DNA from: Ulota crispa
Lineage: Eukaryota > Streptophyta > Bryopsida > Orthotrichales > Orthotrichaceae
DNA length: 64,000 nucleotides
Assembly: GCA_963920765.1 (NCBI GenBank)
Contig: OY987247.1
Span: 18,882,471 to 18,946,470 of the forward strand
Direction of reading: 5' to 3'
Below the pieces are notes generated by a model. That model saw only the letters and a list, made by a program, of their open reading frames with translations. It did no database searches and was not told the origin of the DNA. Numbering within the stretch: position 1 is the stretch's first letter; each line of letters begins with the position of its first letter. Positions 11,890 through 25,133 of the stretch are shown one piece after another. Both the position numbers and the translations under genes were made by a program.

Positions 11890-13751
11890 TGTCCGGAGTG
11901 TTAGGAATGACAGGGGGATTGGACAAAACAAGGTTCCAACAACAAAAGCCCTTAGGTTGTTCTGTCCGAGCATACCTCAGGATCCTACGGAGAGAAAGCA
12001 CTTGGAGCAAGATTTGAAGAAGATGGGATGCCATGGATTGATCCTGGTACCCTCGAATCTGAGGGATGAGGGGATTGTGAGGGAGTTGATGAAGAAACCG
12101 TCTAGTGAGTGGCACGATACTCTTAGGGCTAAACCGGATAGTTGGACACCCAAAGTTTGGAGTGAGGCTTACAGATTTGGCTGGAAGGGCAACAAATTAG
12201 CTACGCGGAATGACAAGTATGCTGAGGGGAAGTTCCTTAACGCAATCCATTCTAAGAAGGGTCACTTAGTCTCGGATTGCAAAATCTAGAGAGAGAGGAG
12301 AGTCGTAGAGTTCTTGATCCCAATCCTGCTGCCCGAGCGTCCTACCTATCTCACACTCACCTTTGCCAACACTATTTTTTGTGCGCTGTTAGGAGAGTTT
12401 TCGATGAATTGGAGGGTAGTGATCAGGAAACTTGTGGATAGACTAGTCAAGGGGTTGGGGAACACCAAACCTTCCGGGCTTTCTCCTTTTCTCTTCCATC
12501 TCTACTCTTACCATGAATTGCTGAGAGACCAAAAGAGCCTTGAGTGGAAGAAGGCAGAGGTGATGAGACTAAACAACATCACTCTTGAACCGGAACCGGG
12601 AGAGGAAGAAGAGGAGGAATTCTTGGATGAGGAGGCACCGGACATTGAGGTGACTAGGAAAGTCCAAAATAAGGGGAAGGAAATTGTTGAATCTTCAGAG
12701 GTTCCCGAATAGGCAGAACCGGAGAAGCTGGAGGCAGATCTTATTTTCAAAATTGTGAAGGAGCTGGAGGTGGTCCAGCGGATGATACACATCCAACAGG
12801 AGCATAGCCAAAACATGCACAAGCTCCTAGGGGTGACTATAGCGGATGACATGATTGCCGAGGTGAAGAGTTTGATGGAATTCAAAACCTTGCGGCAATT
12901 GGAGGTGGGCAAGTTGTCCAAGCAAGTGAAGGACCTGAAGGGCAAGTTGAAGGATGAGAGTGAGGGAGGCAAGGTGGTTTACAAGGCCAACATGGAGATC
13001 GCTAAGCTCATGCGCTTGGTCGGGAATCCGAGCAACGTGGTGACCAAAGCAAAGCTCTATGAGAAAGAAGCCTTGAAGGTTGAATCGCAAGTTGGGGCCA
13101 AAGTGGTTTCAGTCATGGTGGAGTACGGAGAGACAATGGAGGTGATGTTGATGGAGATGAGGACCATCCTAGCAGGTACCAAAGCCTGACAGGGTGTAGG
13201 TAGAGGATCCGGGCAAGGTCGGGAGACAACAGCCATCCAGAAGTCCCCTATCGTAAGGTCACTGAAGCCGACTACTCCGAAGGAGAAGGATGGAGTGATG
13301 ACCCTAACATCTAGTTGTCTACCCAGCAAGATTGATTTGGATGCCAAAGCGGAGAAGTTAGCATCTAGATCCCAAGATCAAATCCTAGGATCAAATCCTG
13401 GATCCCACTACATCGGAGGATCAAGCTTTGAAACGCATGTCCAATCCGGTGAAGAGAAAGACAACGGTCAAGCATGCAAAAGAGTTGTTTTCTCTAAACA
13501 AGAGCAAGGGGTCTCCGATTAAGATTGACATTCCGGACGACTCTCTGACTGAGGCAACAGCAAGTGATGGAGAGACTTCAAAGACCTTGGACAAATCAGA
13601 GAGTTTGGATTCATTTGATGACTCTGATCCAGAAGCCATTAGGCTTGCCGCTCAAAGTATCCAAAGCAAGAAAGGTAAAAATCCTGCCAAAGGTAAGGGC
13701 GCAAGCAAGAGCCAGAAACTGCCAGTGTGGAAGGTTGTATCCACCTCTTAG
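11890..13751 (+). pseudogene. Gag-like / plant-transposon-type protein fossil
   Basis: One reading frame runs from about 11890 to 13420 with in-frame stops at 12287 (TAG), 12710 (TAG) and 13187 (TGA). It then shifts frame near 13430 and ends at 13751. The first part (DPTERKHLEQDLKKMG, ELMKKPSSEWHDTLRAKPDS) is a compact helical domain. The middle (EFLIPILLPERPTYLTLTFA, then GLSPFLFHLYSYHELL) resembles the 'putative plant transposon protein' domain of LTR elements; that match is from memory. An acidic stretch (PGEEEEEEFLDEE), a coiled coil with leucine and lysine heptads (12755-13180) and a lysine-rich tail follow. No protease or polymerase lies downstream, so the element looks gag-only or truncated. 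The CT-rich leader at 11760-11840 suits a 5' untranslated region. Confidence 0.55.
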
Positions 13752-13784
13752 AAGAAGAAGAGAAAGATCGTCTAATTACTAGGA

Positions 13785-16700
13785 TATAGTAATAAATAAA
13801 GTAACTAGGGTAAATAGAATAAAGTTTATTGAACACTAGAAGTAAACAGTAGTTACTTCCTAATTCAGTACATTCGGACATCAAGATCCAAAATTATAGA
13901 ATCTTAGATTTGCTAATTCCGGAACTTTGCGGCTAATGGGGAGGGACCACTACTTTTGGTGAAGGGAATGACATCTATCATTTCCAGGACCACAACTTTT
14001 CAGGAGGAAACTTTTTAGTTTCTCAATGATTAGCTATTAGAGGCATGGTTGAGGTTAGTGCCTCGGTTCATTTTGTATCTCTAATTCTCCTAGTGCAAGT
14101 CAAACTTTTCTATCTCAGTACTTTGAATTGATCACTTGGGGTGTTGTGTATGGGAATGTGAGTGTTGGAGGAAGAAGAGGGAGAAGTGGCCTCCGATCTT
14201 GTTTGATCCGGTTTCTGGAGCCAATAGGGAGGTGTTTAGCAAAATGTATGTACTAAGGGGCAATTTTTGTTTGGGTTTTCAATCTAGATACTTTTGTGAG
14301 GGATAGCCAATCTTAGGTTGGGTGCGTTCGGATAGCGATCCCAATGCATGCTAGCTAACAATTGAGAGGTTCTACTACCACCAGGAGTGATTAGGAGCAA
14401 AAGAGCAGGGATCCTTTAATTATCTTATTACCATCTTTGCATTAGGAATTATGTCAGAAAGGGTTTGTCATTGTAGTATGTTAGGGTTGTAGGGGTTTCC
14501 TGCGTGATTTATTGGTTTGGAATCACTTCCAAATTGGTTGTGAGGGAGTAACTACACCTTGTTGTTTTTGTGTTCTTTGTTGTTATTTTGTTTAGTGATG
14601 CTTCACTCACTATAACCGGCTGAGGGGTAGGATTTCACGTGGCCTTCTTTAATCTCCAATTACAAAACCCTCTGATATAGAGGCTAATCTTCTGTTACTA
14701 TTGTATGTTTGATGTCCGGATTTGGAAAAGGTTCATGGACCAGCCACTCCTTCCTGGAGTCCAGAATGTTAGTGATAAAAGGTAGGATAGTTAGGAGTCC
14801 TGTCAATTGACTAAGGATCTTCTAATTACCGTTTCTCCTTGTGTGTGTGTTTGGTGTCTATTTGCAAATTACCTACAAGATTTCTTCATCCTATTCTGGA
14901 CAACCTTAAGGATCTACAAACTCAATCTTTGTGGAACAAATATGAGTCATCTACTTGGCGTTTTAAGTTGTTTTTAATGCCAACAAGTGGATAAGTACTT
15001 TCCAGTGCTATCAAACTATGTCTGTAATGCAATAATTGTAGGAGAGGGTGGAGTAATAGGTGTCAAGATGAGAAATGTCAACTAGTTATGTGTTTTGTCC
15101 TTATTTGGCAGCAGCTTAGGACCTCACATTTTCATGGAACATATAGTCAAGATGACAATAGAGAGAATACCAATGTTGTTTTTGAAGACTTATATGGAAA
15201 GAGGAAACCCATGTAGGGAATGATGTGACTTTAATTATTAATTAAATTGGAATGTTTGTAGATTTTTGGAAAAGGATGTTGTACAATAGGGTTGTTTGCA
15301 GTTTAAAGGGCTATGCCAAGGCGGACAAGTACAACAAAATTCATACTGGGTCACGTACCATTAGTAAAAGAGCAAGTATGATGTCATGATTGATTGTAAG
15401 CATTGTAAAAATGTAGAAGATGCAGATGTGTTGATCTTGAATGTGCAAAATATTTTCATGTTTTCAAATATTGTTTGGAGGGTATGTAATATGAGGAAAT
15501 TATGAAAAACTAAGCAAAGGCTTACAAGAAATCAAGATTAGTTATTTAGAACTTTGTAATGCGTCTATATTGGTATATGTTTGTTATATATTGTTGCATG
15601 TACTAAACAAATTGGTAGTATGTAGTGTGGGGAAGAAGTGTGACAGACGTTTTTTCTGTAAGTATTTGGCCGAGGGGTACTAAATGAATTTCTGTGCATG
15701 CATTACTTGAGCAATGAGGGATCATGATTTGGTTCTTTCTGGTGGTTGTAAAGGCATATCATTGCAGATATCCTTCAAAAAATGAGGTGGACTTTGAATA
15801 CAGAGGGCATGATGATGACATTGTTAAATTGGTGAAGTGTTGTCTTAATTTGCATGTATGTGGTTTTTGTGCAATAAAATGGAAAGTATATACTTTGAAG
15901 TAATGTAGAGCAAAATGGAGGTCAATCTGAATGATGACTATGCTTGCATTGTGAACGGTTAGTTAATTTGTAATGACAAAGCAAAAGATGTTGGATGTGT
16001 TTATAAGGAATGCAGGGAACAAGAAGGATGAATTACCATTGTAATTTAGTACCTCTCAAAGGGAGAGTGTCAAAAGTATATGCTAATGGCAATAATGAAT
16101 TGCATGTGACCGTGCAGTAAGCGTTAGGGTTTTTTTTTTTTCCCAAATACCAGCATATCCACATATATGCCAAGACGAAAGGAAAGGCCTTGGAGGAGTT
16201 ATGGCATGAGAGTTCATGTGAAGATGCAGTAAGGTATGATGTTCTAAGAATGGTAAATTGTTGAAGGTATTATTCAAAGTTATTATGTGGAACTTGTACT
16301 TGAAAGGTGATTGCAAAAAGAAGGGCAATTTTATTGATAATAACGGGGTATTTGTGATAAAAGATTTGTGAAGACAGTAAATTGACATGTTAATGTTGTT
16401 GATGTTCAAAATTGTTAGTGATATACATTGAAGATAATGAGGGTTTGTTCTTCTTATGACATGAACAATGGTAGTAATATTATGAAAGAAGTTGGGAATT
16501 TTTTTTTATTGTACTGCCCAATTAAGTTTGGCAAACATGAAATGCGGTATACCAAATTCCGTATTGGGAAACACAGTGTCCCACATTATGTGTTGTAGTG
16601 TGTATGGTTCAAGAAGACAATCTGGATCTAAGTATGGCCATGTTTTGAAATTGTGTAGGAATTGCTGGTTATGGATTCAGGCATTTAAAATTCATTTGTA

Positions 16701-19700
16701 CTCAAGGGATGTTGTACTTAGTATTTGAGTTGAAATTGTTGTAGCATGTGTGAGTCCTCTTTGTTATTGAAGCACTTACAACTCTTGGCAAGATGTGTGC
16801 AGAGTGGTAGTCTAAATTTGCATGTATGTGAAAGGCAACATTTACTTAGGCATCGATGCACAATTGCAGAGAGCAACAACGTTTTCCACAAGGGTTCATG
16901 CACTTGAAGATGGCAAAAAATGGTAAGTGTGACTAGAAGCAGACGTTGCGACAAAAGAGTATAGTATACTGCAAATGTTAGATCACCAGCTTTTGCCAAT
17001 TTGTTTGTTTAATGATGTATGGAAGTTATTGTTGAAATGAGTGAATGTGTTTTGTTATGAACATGACTTGTGGGTGGTTAATGTTCCTTGTATGGAATTT
17101 TATAATAGTAGGTTTGTGCTACATGGTTGCCGTGTTTCCCAAATTGTCCCTGCTCAGTAACTATTTCAATTCTGCACCGCGTGTGTGAATCTTCTCTGAC
17201 TTTGATAAGAAAGACATGTCAATGTGGCTGAGGCTGAGCTCTTCTCCATATGCAAGCAAGGTGTGACTACAAGACAAAGGTGAGGCAAGGTTGTGTGAAA
17301 GTGGTCAATGAATGAACATCTTGTATTTGACATTAGTGTTAGTACTTTTTCAATATTGGGAATATGGCATCTATTGTTCAAAGGAAGGAGTTGAGATAAA
17401 TCTTATCATTTCTTGGAATTTTCAATATGGAATTATGGGGGGAAGTTTTGTGAGTGTTTGTGAGGTTGAATGGAGAAGAGAGCTTCGTAGCAAGTGTGAT
17501 GAATTAGCGCAATCAATGGAGTTTAGAGAGCTCTATAATATTGTGCTTTTGTTTATGGAACATCTTGTGTTTTGGGAATGAAATTGCAAAGGTGTCATTA
17601 TTGTCTCTACAAAAGTCCAGAAGTATATTTCAAATGAGATTGAGGATGTGATTTTTTAGGTGTGCTTGTCCTTGGCTATCCAAGAATGTCAATGTAGAGA
17701 ACTTGGACATGGAGATGAAGGGCAACAATTGCTTAACAAACTCAATTGTGAACAATTCTTTGTGTATTGATATGTATGAATGGTTTTCCTAGAACAAACA
17801 TAGTGAAAGGGTGTGCGTCAAAAGTAGTACCGTGTGAGGAACATGGCAATGTGAGAAAGAGGGAATCTGCTTTTTCTTACCAATTATGGATGGCAATGTC
17901 ATTTCAATTGTCTGTTTACTTGAAATCAAGAGGTTTTTGTGTGAAAGAATAAGTGTGTTGAAAATGCATGGTGGATGTCATGTTGCAAAGCTGAATTGAA
18001 TCAAGAAGCATCGCAAAGATCTAGCAGTGTAGATTGAATGCAATTGAAATGGGAAAGTAGGTTTGTTGTGTCTTCCCTGCGTTAGCATTACAATGCATGT
18101 ATGGAGATTCTTGGCTTAATTTTGTTGTAGAGTTTTTGTAGGTAGTCTGTATGGCAAATGCAGAGGGGACTGTTATACAAATTGAATAGTTATTTCCATA
18201 TAGGTGTAGGAGGTGTGCTTGCAAATGTACCGTGAGGATATCTTAATGGAACAAAAGTCCCTATCTTATGTGTAAATGATAGAAGATGGTGTTTTTGGAC
18301 TGGATGTAATCTTGTGTAAACCCTTCATCTCTCCCCTTGGTTTCATTTTTCTTTGCATCATAGAATCTTCTTATTTTGTTGTATAGTGAAAGATTTGTTT
18401 TGGTTTAGTAAGTGCAGGTCTGTCACGTGACTTTCCTATTTTATGGAGGAGTTTGAAATTAGAATATTACTGTAGGTACATAGATTCCAAGAGACACAGT
18501 TGGAACTGAAAGTTTGAATTTGGTATGAGTAGTACAAATAATGCAAAAATCTTCAACATTATTTTCTATTGATTTCCGTGTGTTTAATGACAAAAATGTC
18601 TGCAGTAAGAGGAATTAAGGAAAGAAAATATTCCTGTAAAAAGAAGTGAGTATGTCTAGAATAATGTCATGGAAATTTTTTAATTAATTATGAGTAAGAG
18701 GACGTACAAATGCATAGTCTTTGGTGAGGTTGCTAAAACCTTGAAATAAGGAGTTATTAAAATTGGTTGAACAAGCCCTGAGCAAAGGAAATTAATGAAA
18801 AATGAAATGTTCAGCATATTAATGATAATCCTACATAGAGAAGAACCCTATTAAAACCATGTAAACAATGCATTTGCAACCAAATATGAACCAAAAATCA
18901 AAGAAATGAGAGCAGGTCCTTGTTCATACAAGCAATTCATGTACTCAGTCTGAATTGTACCACAACAGACACTAAACAAGAAACTAATAGAAAAGTAATA
19001 GAGAAATAACAAATTGCTGTAGAATAGTGCAAAAGCTAACACGTCCAACAACACAGACATAATTAACTATCTTTTGTTCAATATCTATCGATTTCTTAAT
19101 TTGTTTCCTACTAGTGATATTCAAATGATTAGGCATTTATTTTGAATTCACAAGTGGTTGTAATTCAGTAGCATGGAACCAAACATATGATCACATTCTT
19201 TTGTACATAAACACCCGCCTCTACTGCCATAACAATGATAAAGATGACAATGTTCACTTCAATCTAGAGACCCATTTTTTGGTTACAGCTTAGTTGTGTG
19301 GTTTCTAGCCAATCACTTTGAAACAGTAACTCGGTGATTGTCTTGAGGATTGATCCAAATAACTAATCTCTGTCATAGAAGTAGGTGATCACATAGATTC
19401 TTATTGATGCAAGAGTCTTCAATGAAAGCAAATTCATGTAAATCCAATAAACCAAACTTTGAGGGTCTTGGAGGAGATTGTGGTTGCATCAAGTTATTAA
19501 GGCACACCTCCAACCTATGGTTATTTAGGTGATCACCTCAATACAGTGGATTCAAGTGAAACCCTATTTAGGGTGACATGTAAAACGCGTTCTAAAACTC
19601 TTATGTGTTTTTAGTTTATTCTGGTGCTCAATGAATGTATTGTGCTCTTCTTTGGTCTCTAAACCCTTTGGCAATTTTAGGTGAATGCCGCATTTGGCCT

Positions 19701-19739
19701 GCCTATGGTGCTTGCATCAACTATAAGTTTCCTACATCA
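13785..19739. other. Gene-free, G-over-C skewed stretch
   Basis: No reading frame here carries a recognisable domain. ORFs of 60-108 codons at 16083-16409, 16492-16728, 16718-16999 and 17312-17581 are typical of chance frames. From about 15000 to 18400 the plus strand has far more G than C. For example, the 60 bases from 17041 have about 17 G and 4 C. A fragment near 14195-14270 (FDPVSGANREVFSKMY) reads like protein but is too short to name. Confidence 0.5.
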
Positions 19740-21569
19740 CCACAAATTCAGTGAATGCTTGGTGAAATGCCGTGGAGACTTGTTTGCTTATTGTAGAACT
19801 TGTAATTAGAAAAAACAACTTTGTGATGTGCATCTATTGGGTTCTACGGCATACAATTACTACGCAACAATGTTGCAATGACATCTTGCCAAGCAAGAGG
19901 CCCATTGACAGGCGTACTACTCATCTAGATACCTCTCCGTCGCAAAGCCCAACCAAGTTGTTACTATAATTCACGACAAGATGGACCACTCTAAAATAGT
20001 ATCACTAAGTCTAGCACACAAGAATAAGAGCGTAGACGGCATGTTTAAGCTACCAATTTTAATAATAGGCATGATTGCCCATGGCCATGGAGATGTGCGC
20101 TTTGCACACTATGCACTTAATTTGTACAAAGCAGACTTTAACCACACTGCGAGCTTAATTGCCAAAATGCTCTGAGATCTTGAATTGCTGAAGCAATCTA
20201 TCACTAGCTTATTGTTCCGAAACTCAAGAAGGACACCGCTCTCCCGTGCTCTTCTTTAAAGTAATGGAAAGTGCGTGGAGGCACTGGGAGCTCCAAGAAC
20301 AGCCACTAAGGCAATCCATCTGCCGCCAATCTTGCATGTTCAATTTGATAACTGCTAGAAAGATAATAAGAGTAGATTCATGTTCAGCTACTAGTCTTTG
20401 CTTGTTGTGAACAAGATCTTTGAAGAAGTGATAGTGTTGTTTCTCCTTGTCAATCACACATACAAGGACATTAATGCCTCATTTAGGAGGTGGAGCATGA
20501 AGTTTTGCAAGAAGGATCACCCAACCCTTCCGTCATTGATAGAGTCATACATGACCCTTGATCCAAACTTGGAGAAAGTCATTCCACACTTGATTGAAGA
20601 GGTTTTGGACTTTAAATAGTTTGTGACTTCTTTTCTGGAGTGGAATGGGGCAAAGCTTATAAGACACTTAAAAGGCTAGCACTTTAAAATTTCAATGCGA
20701 GAAGGCAAACCAATCATACAATTAAAATTTGGTGCACGCAAGATGCATAGAAATCACCTGCAAGAATAAAATTCTGAGATTTGAACATAGAAGGCAAACA
20801 AACTTGGCCTTGGGAGGAACCTCTTGCAGCGGAGCCAATTGCCCTGAAACGGAATGAAGAAATTGTAAAGGGACTATCAGGGTATATAGATTACTAGCAA
20901 CCCTTAGCAGCAAAAGACACATGTGGCACCTACTTAGGAAGCCAAAGAGATGTAATCAACTACTAGAAAGGCGTCAAGGAAGCACTAGAATTGCCCCCTC
21001 CCTTGCATGTTCCTAATCTGCAAGAGGGGTTTTGGCCAAGTAGTCAAACTTATCATAAGGCAGCCAATGTATTTAACTTAGACGGCACAATCAGAGAAGA
21101 GTTTGACTCAGATGATCCTTTCATTGGATTGTGCAGAGAACGTCCGCAATTGTCATTCTGAGTCGCTAAAGACTGCTCTAAAAGGTTCATGCTCCGTCTT
21201 TGTCCAAAAGAGGCTGCTGAAATTCCAAAACCAATTTGGATTGCTTTTGTAGTGTTAAATCCGCAATTGTCTGCGGCAAGCAAGAATTACTAGAAAATCC
21301 TTGTTCAGTATTTTATGCCCATCCAAAGGGATCTTGATGTGCAAAATCATTATTATGGGTGGGATTGAATAAACAAACCGTTATTGAAATGGAAGGCGGA
21401 CACTACACAAGCTGCCTGCTGGGTGCACACAGACTTGATTCTCACGGCTTGGAAACTAAGATCTGGAGTAGTGAACATCTCCATCCCACATGCACAAGTA
21501 ACTGCGGTAAAGGATAATCTAGAACAATGCAATGTCAACGGCATAGATACAGATGACAACAACAATTGA
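19740..21569 (+). pseudogene. Decayed transposon-type gene, DUF7869-like
   Basis: A plus-strand frame can be followed for some 600 codons. It opens with a cysteine group (CRGDLFAYCRTC), then SRYLSVAKPNQVV and IIHDKMDHSK. Next come MIAHGHGDVRFAHYALNL, LHVQFDNC, IFEEVIVLFLLVNHTYKDIN, RRWSMKF and VIPHLIEEV. The NHTYKDIN and RRWSMK pair matches the GHTH-(E/D)-D-I-D ... RWSMK signature I associate with DUF7869 proteins, a family common in repeat-rich plant genomes (recalled, not searched). After 20670 the frame shifts once and continues to FWPSSQTYHKAANVFNLDG, DSDDPFIGLCRERPQLS and CWVHTDLILTAWKLRSG, ending at 21569. More than ten stops are present. FSY-stop-SLL near 20392 suggests a Trp codon turned into TAG. 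Clearly inactive. Confidence 0.65.
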
Positions 21570-24500
21570 TATGAGAATGTTTGTGAAGGACTAGGGGGAC
21601 CAAACTTAGGTAATCACTTACATTCAATCAAAGCGGTCTAGTAACGACGGCAAAAAGGGTAACCACAAACAATATAATGTTGGTGAAACCGACAAAAATG
21701 TTGAAGACAATGGACAAGACAATGTTTGGGAAGGATTGGGCAGACAAAACTTAGATGATCACCTACATTTCATTTAAGCAGTTTGTTGCCCAAGCTTGCA
21801 TATTCCACATGATACAGCATCATCCACACTTTAATTGTACACGTCTTTGATTGCTAATCCTATCGAAGCAACAACTGTCTTCATACTAGGGCATAAATAC
21901 ATTACTAGAGCAATATCGTTGATTTTCTCAAGTATAGTGTCCACATGCTAGAAGCTCTATTGAGCCCATGTGTTTCCATCTGTCTTTCTAAACCAAGTTG
22001 TGGGTTGCTATTATGTTTTTACCGCTGCAAAGGTATCCCTAGCTATTGGCAGCACAAGTACAATCTTTGTAGAAGGCGTTCTTGATTCTAATATATGTCC
22101 AATCATACACCCAACATTTGTAATGTGCGTATGCGTGCATGTTTGACCGCCATTTTCCCACTCAACTCCATCCATCTTCACCTTTTGCTTTCTCCTCGAT
22201 CATATTCTTTTCTGGAACTACATGCGGGCTACTGCTAAAGATGGATGGCTTTTCCAAACATCGGAGTTGTTTCATTTTGTGCCATCTAATACCATAACAA
22301 ACTCACCCCACATGATCTTCCCCTCTTTTTCTCATGCAGTGCTCCTTAAATTCAGTCTTTATGAGGAGCGGACCCTCAGGGTTGTGCTTTTAGAAAACAA
22401 AGAGCAATTGATAAGGTTTACAATTCACTAAGCAGCTATATACTAATCATGCTTCTAAAAAGAGAACTAGTTCTAAAAAGAGAACTAAATGATAAGTAAA
22501 GTAAAGTATAAAGTAAAGTTGAGTTTACTAAGAGCTTTTTGGGTGAAAGAAGCATGCCAAAGGTTCCCACCAAGGCTTTGGTCTTTCCCTAGGCTTCTAG
22601 CCCATTAAATTCTTCACTCATTATTAGAAAGAAATGCTATGTAACCCCTTTTTTTTGACATTCAAAAAGACACATGGATGTGGCTGAACAAGCAGCGGAA
22701 ATTAGTAAGGTAGGGGGCTCACAAGTAGACCATGTAAGGGCTGAAACTGAATTTTGGTGATGTGAAGTGTCTTGAAATTTTATGGAGTAATTTTCCTTGG
22801 TAAATGAGCAAATGACATTGAATTGAAGTCTTGTCATAATTTTGGGAGTTCTTTGGGATTTGTTATGAAGTTCTAAAGTGGAAAGCCAGTAGGGCTCTAA
22901 ACAAGGCCAACCTCCTCAAATGTACACAATATGTACATCGTCGAAGGGCTATAAAAAGGCATGTACAAGTTGTGGACAGTTGAGGAGGTGAGAAGTTTAA
23001 AAATTTAACGCAATTAGCACCTCCTATCTTATTGTGCCACTTACGTGCTCATATTGAACCATACCAAGGCCTATGCAAGGTGCATTAAATATTCAATAAG
23101 AAGATAACTCAACCTAGGATATTCCCAAATTCACCTAAAGATTGTAACTTACTTCACAACAAAGGAGTTCTAAAAAATTGTGATTTGGACGTCTTTGATT
23201 TGAGGAGAAATGCAACATAAGTCAGGTAATTGAATCACTGTCCACCCCCTACAATGTACTCATAGTGTACATGTTGTCTTTTCAAAACCATTCAACAATG
23301 TACATGTTGCTTACTTTTCAGGGTGGGCCATTGTACATCCTTATGACCTTCTCACTTAAAAATGTCATTACTAATGTCATGAACCTCCCAAAATAATGGA
23401 GCAAGTCAAGTTACATGTGATTGCCTCTTGTATTTAAAAGAAAATTTCTTGAGAAATGTGAGAAGAAGGTTCACCTCCAAAAAATCATTTCTAGCCCTTA
23501 CTTGGTCATGTGTTGCGCATCCCATTCTAACTGTAAGACAAACCTAGAGATGGTCAGTAGTCAAGGAGATCCCGATGTGATTTTTTGTGAACAACTCCTA
23601 GGTGACTATTCTAGATATAAGTGAAGTACAAAGTAGGACCATGGTTTTTCCCAATTTACTTAATATGGTGTTATTAGCTTTTTCATGCACATATAACTTC
23701 ATGGTTTGTAGCAAAAGAGGGCACCACATATGGATTTTTAATTTAAAATGTCCGACTTGTGTATTGGTAATAACTAAAATCAAATGAACTGGTACATTCA
23801 ACTTTCTAAATATCACTACAAAAACAATAAATCAAGTCTTCAAAAGCCCAAAATTATACACCTTGTATTCTTATTTAATTGTAAATGTCATTTCTTTTCT
23901 TATTTAGACTTGTCTTCCAAGTAAACCAATCTCCATTTTGCATTTTTCATTCTCCATTGCCTACAAATAGAGTGTTACATCTTCTTCCATAGAGAGCTCT
24001 CATTGGCTCCTACTTTCACTCCATATATCTCACTCTTCATAGAAGTTTTAGTCTTGGAGAAGCTGCGACTACTCCTATTATTAGAATAGATAAACATTTT
24101 GTGTGTGCATTTAGATGTATATTATAAATTTGTGAAACATCACATTCTACAACAAGTTTCAATTGAGTTAAGCAAAACTTGCAAGCTAGTCACTATGGTA
24201 ATTGTGTTTCAAACAAAACCAATGAACATGTGATTTAAAGCAATACATCATTGCAAGTTGTTTTAAAACGCCCAATTAATTGCATGCTTCATAAGTCAAA
24301 GACTTTCAAAACAAGGGTAATTGTTATGTTAGGGTTGCTTCCTTCTATGTAGTATTAGAAGTGATTGCTTCCATAGTTGAACAACATCACCAAAAACTTG
24401 GGGTCGCCTTTATTTTTTTCAATATGACCTTAGCAAGATCAAAACACTTTTGTTTTTTAAATATGCAACCAAGTGCTTGAGGGATATCTTTGACAAATGT

Positions 24501-25133
24501 TTGAGTTGTGATAGGTTCAAATCTATTGTCAAGACTTGTACTTGTAATTCCAAAGCAATATGGCAAAGGAAGTTTGACAACCAAATGACTCTTCAACAAG
24601 CTTGTTGTGATTAGCATAACACCCATTAATTTTTTTTCCTAGTTTCAAGTTGAAATTGAGCTTAGACTTAGTGAGATTCATTTTGTTGATTACATTCAAT
24701 ATCAAAAGACGCTATTGTTTTGCCAAAAAGTTACTAGTTTTTAGATACACTAAAAAAATGTCAATTGTCATTCGTGAACGTAGCATCTTACTAGAGAAAA
24801 ACTTTGAAATTTGTCAATGACGGACTTTTAATTACCAAGAGGTACACAATAGAGAACGCTTTCCAAAGAAACTAACTGAATATCATCCATTGTCGGACGA
24901 AAAAGCCCTGTTTTACCATTCATCTTACAGGCTCTGCGATTAACAGGAAGGCAATGCCTGACTGATCTTCGCTTTTGTCTTAGAAACCCTGAGTGCCTGT
25001 GGATGTGAGAAGCTTGCGGGGATCGGTGACTTTTGCTGGCGGAGATCTTGTGTGGGGCATCGGTGGATTATTTCACTGTCTCTGTTACGGAGAGGACAGT
25101 GCAGGAGCATTTGGAGAAGTCGGGGAGCACCGG
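21570..25133. other. Intergenic; upstream region of the kinase gene
   Basis: No gene is supportable. 22222-22431 is a 69-codon frame without a domain. 22495-22525 is a short 'taaagtaaag' run. A GCTATAAAAAGGC box lies at about 22950 with no ORF nearby. 'tgtacat' recurs near 22930-23330. 24900-25133 is the probable promoter and 5' untranslated region of the following gene. I saw no clear TATA box close to its start and no ACGTG element. Confidence 0.45.

Noticed and set aside
16718..16999. 93-codon minus-strand ORF with cysteines
   Set aside because: No ordered zinc-binding spacing, not extended by neighbouring frames, and set in skewed non-coding DNA.
24993..25133. Upstream extension of the kinase gene's first exon
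   Set aside because: The frame is open but starts with GTG. The first in-frame ATG is at 25134, and eukaryotic initiation favours ATG.
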